Part shown: positions 1-7,464 of the stretch, piece after piece
Layout of the letters: the number at the start of each line of letters is the position of its first letter
How positions within the stretch are numbered: position 1 is the stretch's first letter
From: Gemmatimonadota bacterium
Lineage (GTDB): Bacteria; Latescibacterota; UBA2968; UBA8231
NCBI GenBank assembly: GCA_028875335.1
Contig: JAPPEF010000107.1
Coordinates: 1-41,017, forward strand
Direction of reading: 5' to 3'
DNA: 41,017 nt
Program-made: the position numbers and the translations under genes
The notes under the pieces: generated by a model
Databases searched by the model: none
What the model saw: the letters and a program-made list of their open reading frames with translations, nothing else
Told to the model about the DNA's origin: nothing

Positions 1-111
1 ACCGAGCGCGGCCCGGGTCGGCCGCCGACTGATGAGCTGGGTGGTACCGGGGACGAGCGCTTTGGCGCGCTCGTAGATTTGCAATGAGCGGCGCACTGAG
101 TGGTCTCGCAT
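1..111 (-). CDS. class III aminotransferase, GSA-aminomutase-like (5' part only)
   Basis: This is the first 37 codons of a minus-strand gene that runs off the left edge. The ATG at 109-111 is preceded by AAGGAG (120-125) at 8 bases. The peptide contains YERAKALVPGTTQLISRRPT, which resembles the opening of glutamate-1-semialdehyde aminomutase-like PLP enzymes (a helix, then A-x-x-x-x-PGGx and an S/R-R-rich turn). Family assignment rests on this short stretch only, so substrate and exact subfamily cannot be given. It is divergent from the outer-membrane protein gene at 284. Confidence 0.6.
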   Translation of the reverse strand, partial: MRDHSVRRSLQIYERAKALVPGTTQLISRRPTRAALG

Positions 112-131
112 GACACAGGCTCCTTCTACCG

Positions 132-147
132 CCCGCTGCGGAGCGGG
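132..147 (-). promoter_or_regulatory. small perfect hairpin in the leader of the aminotransferase gene
   Basis: CCCGCT and AGCGGG form a perfect 6-bp stem around a 4-base loop. The hairpin lies 6 bases upstream of the AAGGAG site of the minus-strand aminotransferase. It could influence translation or be a protein site. No further support is visible. Confidence 0.3.
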
Positions 148-283
148 TTCTAGTTGCGCTTTGGACTATCTCGCCGCTGCGAGGTAGCAATTCTCGCCGT
201 TACGGGTGTTAGATGATTTGACAGCCCGCTTAAGTCCCTCTTTTTTGCCTATCCAACCTCGTACTTCTGAATGAAGCTTCATC

Positions 284-886
284 ATGCAACGCGCCTTGCC
301 TCTTTTCGCTCTCTTGCTAGCGCTGCCGCTCGTCGCCCACGCCTTTGATGGAAGACGCGAGGGATTTCTGTTCGGTTTGGGCCTTGGGCCGAGCTACCAG
401 TCCATCGGGCAAGAGTGGCTCATCGACGGTAAACCTTCCCGGCACAAGAACAGCGACTCGACATTCGGGATGGCCCTCCAGCTCGGCTACGGCCTCACTG
501 ACCACCTCGTCTTAGGCTGGATCTTGGACTTAGGCAGCGACACCGACGCCGACGAGACCAAGCTTCTCGGCAAAGCGGTCGCCAAGGGCAACACCAGCTT
601 TGAGATCGACGGCTTTAGCGCAACCTATTTCTTCAAAAAACGCGCCCCATCGCCTTTTGTCGAAGCCGTCATCGGCACCGCTCGCTGGGACGACGGGGGC
701 GACAACGTCCTCGATGGCCTCGGACTGGCCGGCAGTATAGGCTACGAGGTGCGCAAGAACTGGATGGTCAAAGGTACCGTCGGCTGGGGCGCGCCAAGCG
801 CCGAGGCTGCGACCGGCGACCAAGCGATCAAAGCCGAGGTCACGGGGTTGATCATTGCCTTCAACGCCAGCTATCTCTGGTATTGA
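284..886 (+). CDS. outer-membrane beta-barrel protein, OmpX/OMP_b-brl type
   Basis: The 200-residue protein starts with a clear Sec signal peptide (residues 1-20: charged start, Leu-rich core, cleavage near AHA-F). The rest alternates polar and hydrophobic residues and ends in an aromatic residue (LWY), as in small outer-membrane barrels of about eight strands. Repeated G-Y-G / G-x-G turns and strands such as ATYFFKKRAPSPFVEAVIG fit the OMP_b-brl domain. Its role is unknown; such proteins are structural or adhesive. It ends 6 bases from the convergent aldolase gene. No good ribosome site precedes the ATG. A TTGACA at 218-223 could be a -35 box but lacks a convincing -10. Confidence 0.75.
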   Translation: MQRALPLFALLLALPLVAHAFDGRREGFLFGLGLGPSYQSIGQEWLIDGKPSRHKNSDSTFGMALQLGYGLTDHLVLGWILDLGSDTDADETKLLGKAVAKGNTSFEIDGFSATYFFKKRAPSPFVEAVIGTARWDDGGDNVLDGLGLAGSIGYEVRKNWMVKGTVGWGAPSAEAATGDQAIKAEVTGLIIAFNASYLWY

Positions 887-892
887 ACAGAC

Positions 893-1885
893 TCACTCCT
901 GCTCTTCCATCTGGTCGTAGAACTGGACGATCTTGCCCCGGTCTTCAGAGGCGTTAAAAGCCATGCCGGCTCGTGGATGCTCGTTGAGCAAGCCGGTGAT
1001 CATGTAGGGATAGTCGTAGCCCCACAGCAGCGCAGCGCGCAGCGGCTCAACGTGCTCCTCAATGCACTTGAGCACTGGGCGCAAGCGGAATTTCGGGTTG
1101 TGCAAAAAGCCCAACAAAAGCTCCATCTGGCAATTGCCCGCGCCGCGGCCCAAGCCAGCGAAACTCGCGTCCGCACAATTGGCCCCCAACACTACGGCTT
1201 CGATGGTATTGGCAAAGGCCAGTTGCCGATTGTTGTGGGCGTGGATCCCGACCTCAATCGGGGTGCCCTCGCAGTATTCGAAGAACATGTTGCACAGCGC
1301 GCGGATCTGCTCGCTGTAGAGCGAGCCAAAGCTATCGACCACGTACACAGCCCCCACATCCGAGTGCACCAGCATCTCCAGCGCGCTCTTGACCTCGGAT
1401 TCCGGCACAGTAGAAACGGCCATTAGATTTAGGGTCGTCTCATAGCCCTTGTCCGAGGCGTCCTTGACCATGTCCAACGCCAGCGGCATCTGGTGGATAT
1501 AGGTGGCCACGCGGATCATGTCCAACACGCTTTCAGACGCCGGCAGGATGTCCGTCTTGTAATCGCTCTTTTCGGCGTCGGCCATGGCCGCCAACTTCAG
1601 CGAGGTGTTGTTGTCGCCGACGATGCGGCGGATGTCCTCTTCGCGGCAGTGCTTCCACGGCCCAAACTCGCCGGGCGGAAATTGCTCCCGCGAGTTGACA
1701 TAGCCAATTTCCATGTAGTCAATCCCGGCCTCGACGCAGGACTCGTACACACCTCGGACTACCTCGTCAGTGAACTGATGGTCGTTCATCAAGCCGCCAT
1801 CGCGGATTGTGACATCGACGACCTTGATTTCCTCCCGGTACCCGAGCCAGTTGTCGGCCCAAGTCGCGCGGTTTTCCTCACTCAT
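893..1885 (-). CDS. DRE-TIM aldolase of the HMGL-like family (4-hydroxy-2-oxovalerate aldolase-like)
   Basis: The 330-residue protein is a TIM-barrel lyase of the HMGL-like (PF00682) group. The signature at the first strand is VDVTIRDGG (about residues 23-31), a DRE-type metal and substrate motif. The C-terminal metal ligands appear as HAHNN (about 217-221), followed by GLGRGAGN, the conserved glycine loop. It lacks the C-terminal communication domain of 4-hydroxy-2-oxovalerate aldolase (DmpG) and has no partner acylating dehydrogenase nearby. The likely reaction is therefore a metal-dependent aldol or retro-aldol cleavage of a 2-oxo acid, substrate unknown. The ATG at 1885 has AGGAG 7 bases upstream. 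It lies after an enolase-superfamily gene in the same direction, which hints at a shared catabolic role. Confidence 0.8.
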   Translation of the reverse strand: MSEENRATWADNWLGYREEIKVVDVTIRDGGLMNDHQFTDEVVRGVYESCVEAGIDYMEIGYVNSREQFPPGEFGPWKHCREEDIRRIVGDNNTSLKLAAMADAEKSDYKTDILPASESVLDMIRVATYIHQMPLALDMVKDASDKGYETTLNLMAVSTVPESEVKSALEMLVHSDVGAVYVVDSFGSLYSEQIRALCNMFFEYCEGTPIEVGIHAHNNRQLAFANTIEAVVLGANCADASFAGLGRGAGNCQMELLLGFLHNPKFRLRPVLKCIEEHVEPLRAALLWGYDYPYMITGLLNEHPRAGMAFNASEDRGKIVQFYDQMEEQE

Positions 1886-1993
1886 TTTTCACTCCTGTTT
1901 ATGTGTAACTCAAGTATTGTCGAAAGGATATATACTGCGGCACAACCGGCAAAAGGTCAAACCCCAGCGGTTGGCGTGCGGCGGCAATGTATC

Positions 1994-2023
1994 CGCAGAT
2001 GAACGCAGATGAGCGCAGAAGTG
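1994..2023. repeat. three 10-bp tandem units, CGCAGATGAA type
   Basis: CGCAGATGAA, CGCAGATGAG and CGCAGAAGTG follow one another in the 153-base gap between the aldolase and enolase genes. The units are imperfect and non-coding. Nothing else is recognised in this gap apart from the ribosome site of the aldolase gene. Confidence 0.7.
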
Positions 2024-2038
2024 GGATGCGACGGGCAC

Positions 2039-3115
2039 TTAGGCCGTCGCCACCGTCAGGGTGCGCAGCTTGTCCGCGTCGATCTCCACGCCCAAACCCG
2101 GCCCTTCAAACGGATACAAGTAGCTGCCCTCGGCGCGCACCCTTTCCACGGCCGGCGACGCCGTGTACAGCACCGGCCCCATTGGGTCGCAGGGCAAATT
2201 GGTGTTGGGCATGGCGATACCGACGCTGACCTGCGCCGAAACCCCCAGCGTCGATTCTTGGTCGGTGCCGATCAAGCAGCGGAACCCAGCCGCCTCCGCC
2301 AAAGCGAAAAGCCGGCGGATATGGGTCGGGCCGCCGCAGACGCAGGCGACGTTAAAGGCCGTGCAGGCCCTTTTCTCAATGGCTTCCATCCCTAGCTCTA
2401 GGCTGTTGATGTGCCAACTCACCGGCAGGTCAACGCGCCGCACAAATTCGGCCGAGACCCGCAGACTGCGCGAGGGCTGCTCAAAGTGATAGGGAGCGTG
2501 GTGGCGGAGGACATCGGCGTAGCGGACGGCCGTCTCCCAATCGGTGAAGCGCCCGGAAAAGTCGATGGATTTGAGCTTGAGCTGGTCGTCGAAGCGGCGC
2601 TTGGCCTCGTCTAAGAAGCGGTCGTCGAGCGCGCTATCGCCCGACACGTAGTAGCGGAACAGGTGGTGGCCCAAGTCGAGCAGCCGCTGGAGATAGCTTA
2701 GTGTGCGCTCGAAGTCCTCTTTTACCTGCCAGCCAAAAATCGGATAACAGCAATAGAGCTTCTCCCGCATCTTGCCGCCCAAAAGCTGATAGGCCGGTAC
2801 CCCCTGGGCCTTGCCGTGGAGGTCGTAGAGCGCCAAGTCAATCGCCGAGGCGAGGTGAAGATTGGTCACTGAGCTGTGGAACGCATGGCCGCGCAACAGC
2901 TCGTTGATCTCGGTAATAGCTCCGGCGTCCCGCCCCACCAGCAACTCGTTGTACTGCCGGGCAATGGCCGCCAAATCCTCGGCGCGACTGTCGGACGCCT
3001 CGCCCCAGCCGACCGGGCCGTCATCGACAAAGACCTTGACCAGCACGTGCCCAGAGATGTGGCCGTAGTAGCGCGGAGTCTCTATCTGAATGGTTTCTAC
3101 TTTGGTGATTTTCAC
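2039..3115 (-). CDS. enolase-superfamily (mandelate racemase/muconate lactonizing) protein with degenerate active site
   Basis: The 358-residue protein has the two-domain enolase fold: an alpha+beta cap (about 1-120, with the loop ASAIDLALYDLHGKAQGVPAY) and a modified TIM barrel. Of the usual catalytic set, two metal ligands are visible (Asp in SIDFSG, Glu in HFEQPS). The third ligand position reads SWHINS, the Lys-x-Lys motif reads FRYYVSG, and the Asp-His dyad positions carry no matching residues. Start: GTG at 3115 with AAAGGAG 6 bases upstream. That ribosome site lies in a leftover aminotransferase 3' end. The protein may be a divergent dehydratase or racemase or a non-catalytic relative. 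Family call is firm, function is not. Confidence 0.8.
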   Translation of the reverse strand: MKITKVETIQIETPRYYGHISGHVLVKVFVDDGPVGWGEASDSRAEDLAAIARQYNELLVGRDAGAITEINELLRGHAFHSSVTNLHLASAIDLALYDLHGKAQGVPAYQLLGGKMREKLYCCYPIFGWQVKEDFERTLSYLQRLLDLGHHLFRYYVSGDSALDDRFLDEAKRRFDDQLKLKSIDFSGRFTDWETAVRYADVLRHHAPYHFEQPSRSLRVSAEFVRRVDLPVSWHINSLELGMEAIEKRACTAFNVACVCGGPTHIRRLFALAEAAGFRCLIGTDQESTLGVSAQVSVGIAMPNTNLPCDPMGPVLYTASPAVERVRAEGSYLYPFEGPGLGVEIDADKLRTLTVATA

Positions 3116-3118
3116 GCC

Positions 3119-3250
3119 TAGCTCCTTTGCAAGCGGCCCAACGCCGCGAGTAGGTAGTCAATTTCGGCTTCAAGGTAAGAAAAAGGCGATACTGGCGCAC
3201 AAGCCCTCGCACCCATGCGGCAGCCTTTTGATCGCGGCCAATTTCATGTT
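3119..3250 (-). pseudogene. remnant of class V aminotransferase 3' end, copy A (frameshifted)
   Basis: Read on the minus strand this encodes IKRLPHGCEGLCASIAFFL and then, after a one-base shift, LEAEIDYLLAALGRLQRS. This matches the C-terminus of the intact aminotransferase at 36136-37314 (IKPLPHGREGLRASITFFL, LESEIDELLAALNSLAKQ). Only the last 40 or so codons remain. The AAAGGAG within it (3122-3128) is now the ribosome site of the enolase-like gene. Confidence 0.8.
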
Positions 3251-3280
3251 GTGAATTTGGCAATCACCAGATTGTATATA
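3249..3280 (+). promoter_or_regulatory. candidate promoter of brnA-like gene
   Basis: TTGTGA (3249-3254) and TGTATA (3273-3278; overlapping TATATA 3275-3280) are 18 bases apart, about 40 bases before the brnA-like ATG. The match to sigma-70 consensus is moderate. Confidence 0.3.
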
Positions 3281-3319
3281 CATTCTGCGCAAAGCTACTA
3301 GGAAGAGAGGCCCGAAACT

Positions 3320-3637
3320 ATGTCGAAAATCAAGCGTAACATTACCCTCCCAACCTCAGAGAAAGACACTACCATCCGCGCTGGCATCGCCGCCGATCCA
3401 GACACGCGAGAACTTACCGCTGAAGAGATCGCTCGTATGCGCCCGGCCAGCGAGGTCGCCCCTCATATCGTCGAGCGCTATCGGCGCACCCGTGGTAAAC
3501 AGAAAGTCCCGACTAAAAAGCACATCTCAATTCGTCTCGATGCCGACCTTGCGGAGCATTTCCGCAACAGTGGTCCAGGCTGGCAGACGCGGTTGAATGA
3601 CACGCTGCGACGTGCGGTCTTTGGCGATGCGGAATGA
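3320..3637 (+). CDS. brnA: BrnA-family antitoxin, orphan
   Basis: The 105-residue protein matches the BrnA antitoxin family. It has a flexible acidic middle ([18 protein letters not shown]) and a C-terminal ribbon-helix-helix module: [20 protein letters not shown], followed by [14 protein letters not shown]. BrnA normally binds its own promoter and neutralises the RNase BrnT encoded just upstream. Here the upstream space holds only an aminotransferase remnant, and no BrnT-like frame is present on either side. It is therefore an orphan antitoxin or a stand-alone regulator. AAGAGAGG lies before the ATG. Its last codons and 3' flank recur at 33759-33782. Confidence 0.8.
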   Translation: MSKIKRNITLPTSEKDTTIRAGIAADPDTRELTAEEIARMRPASEVAPHIVERYRRTRGKQKVPTKKHISIRLDADLAEHFRNSGPGWQTRLNDTLRRAVFGDAE

Positions 3638-3647
3638 GCGCGAGCTT

Positions 3648-3682
3648 CGCGCCTAGCTCCTTTGCAAGCGAGTAGTTGAGCG
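3648..3682 (-). repeat. aminotransferase 3'-tail fragment, copy B (short)
   Basis: The string GCCTAGCTCCTTTGCAAGCG (3651-3670) is identical to 3117-3136 (the tail of copy A), followed by a related AGTAG block. Copies A and B lie in the same orientation on either side of the brnA-like gene. Confidence 0.65.
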
Positions 3683-3963
3683 ATCGTCGAATACCGCTCT
3701 GGCGGAGAATCGCTCGCTATCACTGATGTGTCTCGGTCTTGGAGCTTGGGAATCAGGAGGTGGCCCGTACTACCAGCCTCGGCACTGATATTTTCGATGG
3801 CTACGAGGAGAGGCTAGTGCAATAACGGCACGGGCCTCGGCCAATTTCGCATAACACCTGCCAAATTTTCCCGGCCGTGCTGACAATACAGACAGTATCC
3901 CTTTTTTCGTTAAAAATATCTCAACTCTATGTATAACAAAAAGATATGTAAAATTTTAATACG
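3683..3963. other. non-coding region upstream of hsp20
   Basis: No gene is supported here. The last 65 bases are strongly AT-rich (runs such as AAAAATATCT and TAAAATTTTAATA), which would favour bending between a distal activator and the sigma-54 promoter at 3964. I see no copy of the CGACA-N3-TGTCG palindrome found near the regulator gene and no perfect IHF site. Confidence 0.6.
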
Positions 3964-3980
3964 TTGGCACGGCATTTGCA
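3964..3980 (+). promoter_or_regulatory. sigma-54 (-24/-12) promoter of hsp20
   Basis: TTGGCACGGCATTTGCA matches the sigma-54 consensus YTGGCACGrNNNTTGCW at every defined position, with exactly 10 bases between the GG and GC dinucleotides. Transcription would start near 3992, giving a leader of about 44 bases before the hsp20 ATG at 4036. Confidence 0.85.
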
Positions 3981-4035
3981 ATACAATGGGCGAAGGCCAG
4001 ACGAATCAACAACCACTTAACAAGGAGAAAAGATC

Positions 4036-4497
4036 ATGGCCATCAAGACTTTACTGCCCAGCACTCGCGTCAGCAATCGCTCGTGGCGCAGCCCGTTCGA
4101 CAACCTCTTCGATGCCTTCTCTGGCGCGGACTCGCGTCTGCCCGTTTTGACTGGCAACGCAGCTTTTACCCCTCGCATCGACGTCAGAGAAGAGGATAGC
4201 TTCTACGAAATCTCGGCCGAACTGCCGGGGTTGGAGGAGAAGGACATCGAGATCACCGTCGATGACGGAACGCTCGTGCTGCGGGGCGAAAAGAGCGACG
4301 CTAAGGAGGAAAAGGAAGGCAAGTACTTCCGCCAGGAGCGGATCTACGGACGCTTCGAGCGCGCGTTCCACCTGCCCGATGGCGTGCAGGACGACGCCAT
4401 CGAAGCCCAGTTCAAAAACGGCGTCCTCACCCTCCACCTGCCCAAGAAGGAGGTGGCGAAAAAGGTCATCCGCCAGGTCAAAGTCAAGGCTGGGTAA
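4036..4497 (+). CDS. hsp20: small heat-shock protein, Hsp20 (alpha-crystallin)
   Basis: The 153-residue protein is an ATP-independent holdase chaperone that binds unfolding proteins as an oligomer. The alpha-crystallin domain spans about 46-140 with the motifs PGLEEKDIEITVDDGTLVL and FKNGVLTLHLPK. A basic tail with an I-x-V-like anchor (IRQVKV) follows. The N-terminal segment SWRSPFDNLFDAF is typical of the IbpA/HspA class. AAGGAG lies 8 bases before the ATG. The promoter upstream is of sigma-54 type rather than the usual sigma-32 or CIRCE control, so expression probably depends on an enhancer-binding activator. A stem-loop follows the stop. Confidence 0.95.
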   Translation: MAIKTLLPSTRVSNRSWRSPFDNLFDAFSGADSRLPVLTGNAAFTPRIDVREEDSFYEISAELPGLEEKDIEITVDDGTLVLRGEKSDAKEEKEGKYFRQERIYGRFERAFHLPDGVQDDAIEAQFKNGVLTLHLPKKEVAKKVIRQVKVKAG

Positions 4498-4517
4498 CCT
4501 GCTGTGAGACGCGCAAA

Positions 4518-4542
4518 AGGGGAGGGCCTCGTGCCCTTCCCT
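4518..4542 (+). terminator. stem-loop after hsp20
   Basis: A 10-bp stem (4518-4527 with 4533-4542, one G-U pair) closes a 5-base loop directly downstream of hsp20. No T-run follows on this strand, so it may act as an mRNA-stabilising end or a weak terminator. Confidence 0.5.
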
Positions 4543-4619
4543 CTACAATTCACGCGCGAGAAGCGGCGAACATCATGCCGTCACGCTCGGGACAAATCCA
4601 TCCATAAGGAGGATGAATC

Positions 4620-4922
4620 ATGGCGACAAAGAATGACAGAAAACGCCGAGTAAAAAGAAAGAAAGAATACCTTGAGGATATGCCGGAAGAGTTCGTAAAA
4701 ACCATGCATATCATGCTCAACACAGCGAAAGCGCTAACCGAGAGATGCGCGAAGGCATCCTCAACAGTCGCTGCCGAAAAATGGGCTGCCGCCGCCAAGG
4801 ATATAACCATCGCTGCGTCCAAGATGGAGCCTCTTTGGTGGTTATACCTAGAGCGCGGCTCAAAAGGAGGTAATACCCCAAAGCCCTCAAGCGCGAAGCG
4901 CCCAAAACGCCCAAAACGCTGA
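4620..4922 (+). CDS. small basic protein of unknown function
   Basis: The 100-residue protein begins with a Lys/Arg cluster (about residues 5-16) and a helical middle (AKALTERCAKASSTVAAEKW). It ends in a Pro-Lys-Arg repeat tail (KRPKRPKR). No family is recognised. The gene looks genuine: AAGGAGG sits 7 bases before the ATG and a strong intrinsic terminator follows at 5020-5055. The basic ends suggest nucleic-acid or membrane-surface binding, which is inference only. It lies 122 bases behind hsp20 and could be read from the same promoter if the hairpin between them is leaky. Confidence 0.7.
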   Translation: MATKNDRKRRVKRKKEYLEDMPEEFVKTMHIMLNTAKALTERCAKASSTVAAEKWAAAAKDITIAASKMEPLWWLYLERGSKGGNTPKPSSAKRPKRPKR

Positions 4923-5019
4923 GACGTCAAATTAGCCGCCTCGAACTACTAGTAGGCGGGCCATTATCTGATGGACGCCAATGCAGCCCCCTTTTGATCG
5001 AGTGAGAGGGCCATGCGTC

Positions 5020-5055
5020 GCCTCGCGGGTACGTCACTACCTGCGAGGCTTTTTT
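5020..5055 (+). terminator. intrinsic terminator of the small basic protein gene
   Basis: An 11-bp stem (GCCTCGCGGGT with ACCTGCGAGGC, one G-U pair) and an 8-base loop are followed directly by TTTTTT. A second weaker hairpin (CCGCCT/AGGCGG, 4936-4959) lies between this and the stop codon. Confidence 0.85.
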
Positions 5056-5109
5056 GTGAGTGCTGGCCAAGCAAACGTACCCCGGAGAAAACACACGTGA
5101 CTGCCCCGC

Positions 5110-6180
5110 TTATTCCTCCACTTCTGGGAGCACCCAAACATGGCTGAACCAGTGCCAGACCTGCCCGTCCGTCGAAGGTGCCGTCAGGGTGTATAGTGTC
5201 CGACGCCTGATCAAGGGTTTATCCGCCTGTAGCAGCAAACGGCCTAAATCGGCGGGATCGGGCCGCTGTAAGGCTTGCTGTTGGCCCTGCACAAAAAACT
5301 GTATAGCGGCCGCATTCAATCCCTTAGTATCCACTTGGACTTCCAAAATAGGCGGATTGCTGTTATCTATCAGCGGTGAGCGGAGCCGATTATCAGTAAT
5401 GCGCAAGGCCCTCATGCGGCTTTTTTGCCGAAATCCCTCCAAGGTTGCATAAGGGCCACCCATAGGATAGCGCGGCAGAGCATAGCGAGGACTGCCGCGG
5501 TACACCACTCCTGAATTCTGTGCAGCCGCGGCCTTAAAACCCAACTCGCGCAAAGCGCTTTCCCAAGCGGGTAGATATTCTCCAAATGGATAGGCAAAAA
5601 GGCTAGGCCGCCATCCCAGATGAATCTGAAAAGCCTCTTGGGCCTGCTTGATATCTCTCTTGAAGGCACTTAGTTGTTCAGAGGTAGGTAGATTGAGAAA
5701 ATAAGCGTGTGAGGCCGAATGATTGCCAATCTCCATCCCCTCGGAGGCCAAGCCAGCCAAATCATCCCAAGTCATGTACCCAGGTCGTCCTACGCTGTCG
5801 GTATTGATGAACAAAGTCGCGGCAAATCCAAAACGCCGCAAAAGAGGCAAGGCCCCCGTGAGAAAAGACTGGTACCCATCGTCCACAGTCAGCACCACCG
5901 TGCGCTCGGAAAGCCCCCTATCCGAATCAAGTCGCTCTAAGGCCTCCCCCAAGGTGAGAACCCTAAAGTCCTGTTCCCGGAGGAAGCTCAGTTGCGCGGC
6001 AAAAACATCAAGAGCTATGTTGGTGGAAGGATAGCGACCATCGCCAAAACGGTGGTACACAAAGCAGGAGAATTCGCCTGCCCCACCAGCCTGCCCCCCA
6101 CTAGGCCAAGTTAGCAGCAATAACAGCAACCAAGCGCCAAGGCCGCCCGACCTAGGGGACAACGACATGGAGCCATTCAT
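5110..6180 (-). CDS. polysaccharide deacetylase (NodB domain), exported
   Basis: The 356-residue protein has an N-terminal signal sequence (hydrophobic core about 15-25) and a NodB-type carbohydrate esterase 4 domain (about 40-250). Metal and catalytic motifs are visible: TVDDGY (98-103, the first Asp as base) and HSASH (154-158, the two metal His). The family removes N- or O-acetyl groups from chitin-like polymers, peptidoglycan or exopolysaccharide in the periplasm or at the surface. The last 100 residues form a beta-rich tail of unknown role. It starts 3 bases after the stop of the Bax-like glucosaminidase gene, so the two are almost certainly co-transcribed and may act together on the cell wall. 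Confidence 0.85.
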   Translation of the reverse strand: MNGSMSLSPRSGGLGAWLLLLLLTWPSGGQAGGAGEFSCFVYHRFGDGRYPSTNIALDVFAAQLSFLREQDFRVLTLGEALERLDSDRGLSERTVVLTVDDGYQSFLTGALPLLRRFGFAATLFINTDSVGRPGYMTWDDLAGLASEGMEIGNHSASHAYFLNLPTSEQLSAFKRDIKQAQEAFQIHLGWRPSLFAYPFGEYLPAWESALRELGFKAAAAQNSGVVYRGSPRYALPRYPMGGPYATLEGFRQKSRMRALRITDNRLRSPLIDNSNPPILEVQVDTKGLNAAAIQFFVQGQQQALQRPDPADLGRLLLQADKPLIRRRTLYTLTAPSTDGQVWHWFSHVWVLPEVEE

Positions 6181-6183
6181 CGG

Positions 6184-7176
6184 TTAGCTGGTCCCCGCTC
6201 GGAAATCTCGGCGCTGCAAAGCCAGTTCAGAAAAACCCGGTAGGGCCATAAGTCGTCTATTCTGACGAATCACAGTGCGAATTTTATCGACATAGTCCAT
6301 GCCGGTTTCGGCGTATTTTTGCAGCCCCAAGGCCAGCGTATGTCCATCAGGTCGCTCTCCAGTCAGCCGTTTTTCGTAGCGCAACACGCGGAATTGACGA
6401 TAGGCGGGATGGGCGTTGAGGTTTTGGATGTACGAGTGCACTGCGTGAATAGGCGTGAGAAAGGCGGCTACTTCGTACGTTTGCCCTTGAGGTCGTCCAG
6501 CCGGCACAATGCCGCAACCCGGCGTAAAGCAATACTCCCCAAACAGGTTGTTGCCGCAATAGGCAAAGCGCGACTGGCCCCAAGCTGACTCAATGGCCGC
6601 TTGGGCCAAGGCCAACTCCGGTGGCACGGTGTCAACGCGCATCAACAATTCCTGGAATAGAGCGTCCACGGACAGTTCTTCGGTTGATACGCGGTACTCT
6701 TGGCACAAGTTGCGCAGCCATTCTTTGTCGTAACCGGATAATTCCTTGCCCTGTTGCACGCCTTCGTGTAGGCGGAGGAGTTGGAGGCGCTTTTTCTCTA
6801 TCTGGATATTCTCTGCCTCGATGAGCGGTGCCATAAACTCAAAGAAGCTCTTTTTCCGCATTTTGGTGTCTCTAATGGCAGCAAAATCGGGGAATGCCGC
6901 CGAAGCCCTAGGCAGTGAATTGGGCTCTTCAGGGTTCAGGTCAACGAGCCTAGGCAAAGTGGCCGCTTTGGGCACTACCTCGCTTCTACGAGGCGCATCA
7001 AAGGACATTTGCGGCAGTTTGAAACGCTCAAAGAGCCAAGCCAAACCGCTTGAGGCTGGTACTTTGACGGGATCGTCTTGGGCCGCTTCAGGCGAACTGA
7101 AATCGATCTGCGCCAGCTCGAAAAGGAGTACCAACAATAGGAAGCATAGCACTAAAGCGACTTTCAATAGACGCAT
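6184..7176 (-). CDS. Bax-like glucosaminidase (GH73-type peptidoglycan hydrolase)
   Basis: The 330-residue protein carries an N-terminal membrane anchor or signal (about 3-19), a Pro/Ser-rich linker, a helical stretch (about 105-180), and then the glucosaminidase domain. The catalytic Glu is in AQAAIESAWGQSRFA (E196), followed by NNLFGEYCF and the substrate-side Tyr in QKYAETGMDYVDKI. The layout matches E. coli Bax. It probably cleaves beta-1,4 glycosidic bonds of peptidoglycan in the periplasm. It lies directly upstream of the deacetylase gene. No strong ribosome site is visible before the ATG at 7176. Confidence 0.85.
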   Translation of the reverse strand: MRLLKVALVLCFLLLVLLFELAQIDFSSPEAAQDDPVKVPASSGLAWLFERFKLPQMSFDAPRRSEVVPKAATLPRLVDLNPEEPNSLPRASAAFPDFAAIRDTKMRKKSFFEFMAPLIEAENIQIEKKRLQLLRLHEGVQQGKELSGYDKEWLRNLCQEYRVSTEELSVDALFQELLMRVDTVPPELALAQAAIESAWGQSRFAYCGNNLFGEYCFTPGCGIVPAGRPQGQTYEVAAFLTPIHAVHSYIQNLNAHPAYRQFRVLRYEKRLTGERPDGHTLALGLQKYAETGMDYVDKIRTVIRQNRRLMALPGFSELALQRRDFRAGTS

Positions 7177-7464
7177 AATTTTTTCTCAGATCAATTGTGG
7201 CTACAGCATTGGACAATGCCGTTGAAGTTAGTCGAACACCAAATTTACCAACTATATCCTGCAATACCAATATCGCCGTATCCTCGGGGAGGAAATTTGC
7301 AAGCAACAGGTCGATTGACTAGATGATACGTCAAGGCGATTTTATGCGAATCGGGGAGAATGATACGCTTTCAAGCCTTCAACTCGACCTGTCCCCACTT
7401 GGAGTGCAAAATTCATTAAAAGGCCAACGCGGCGCGCTTTTACTTTCACCAAAGGAGCTGATCA
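7177..7464. other. divergent intergenic region between bax-like and mscS genes
   Basis: About 290 bases without a supported gene. It should hold the promoters of both divergent genes, but I find only poor -35/-10 matches (for example TTGCAA 3' to 7290 and weak -10 boxes). There is no sigma-54 site and no strong inverted repeat. Confidence 0.5.

Noticed and set aside
3021..3263. Open frame of 80 codons on the minus strand
   Set aside because: It spans the aminotransferase remnant and the start of the enolase-like gene in a different frame; the remnant explains it.
3705..3825. Possible C-terminal fragment of a protein ending YEERLVQ before hsp20
   Set aside because: Only about 30 codons without recognisable similarity; a chance open stretch cannot be excluded.
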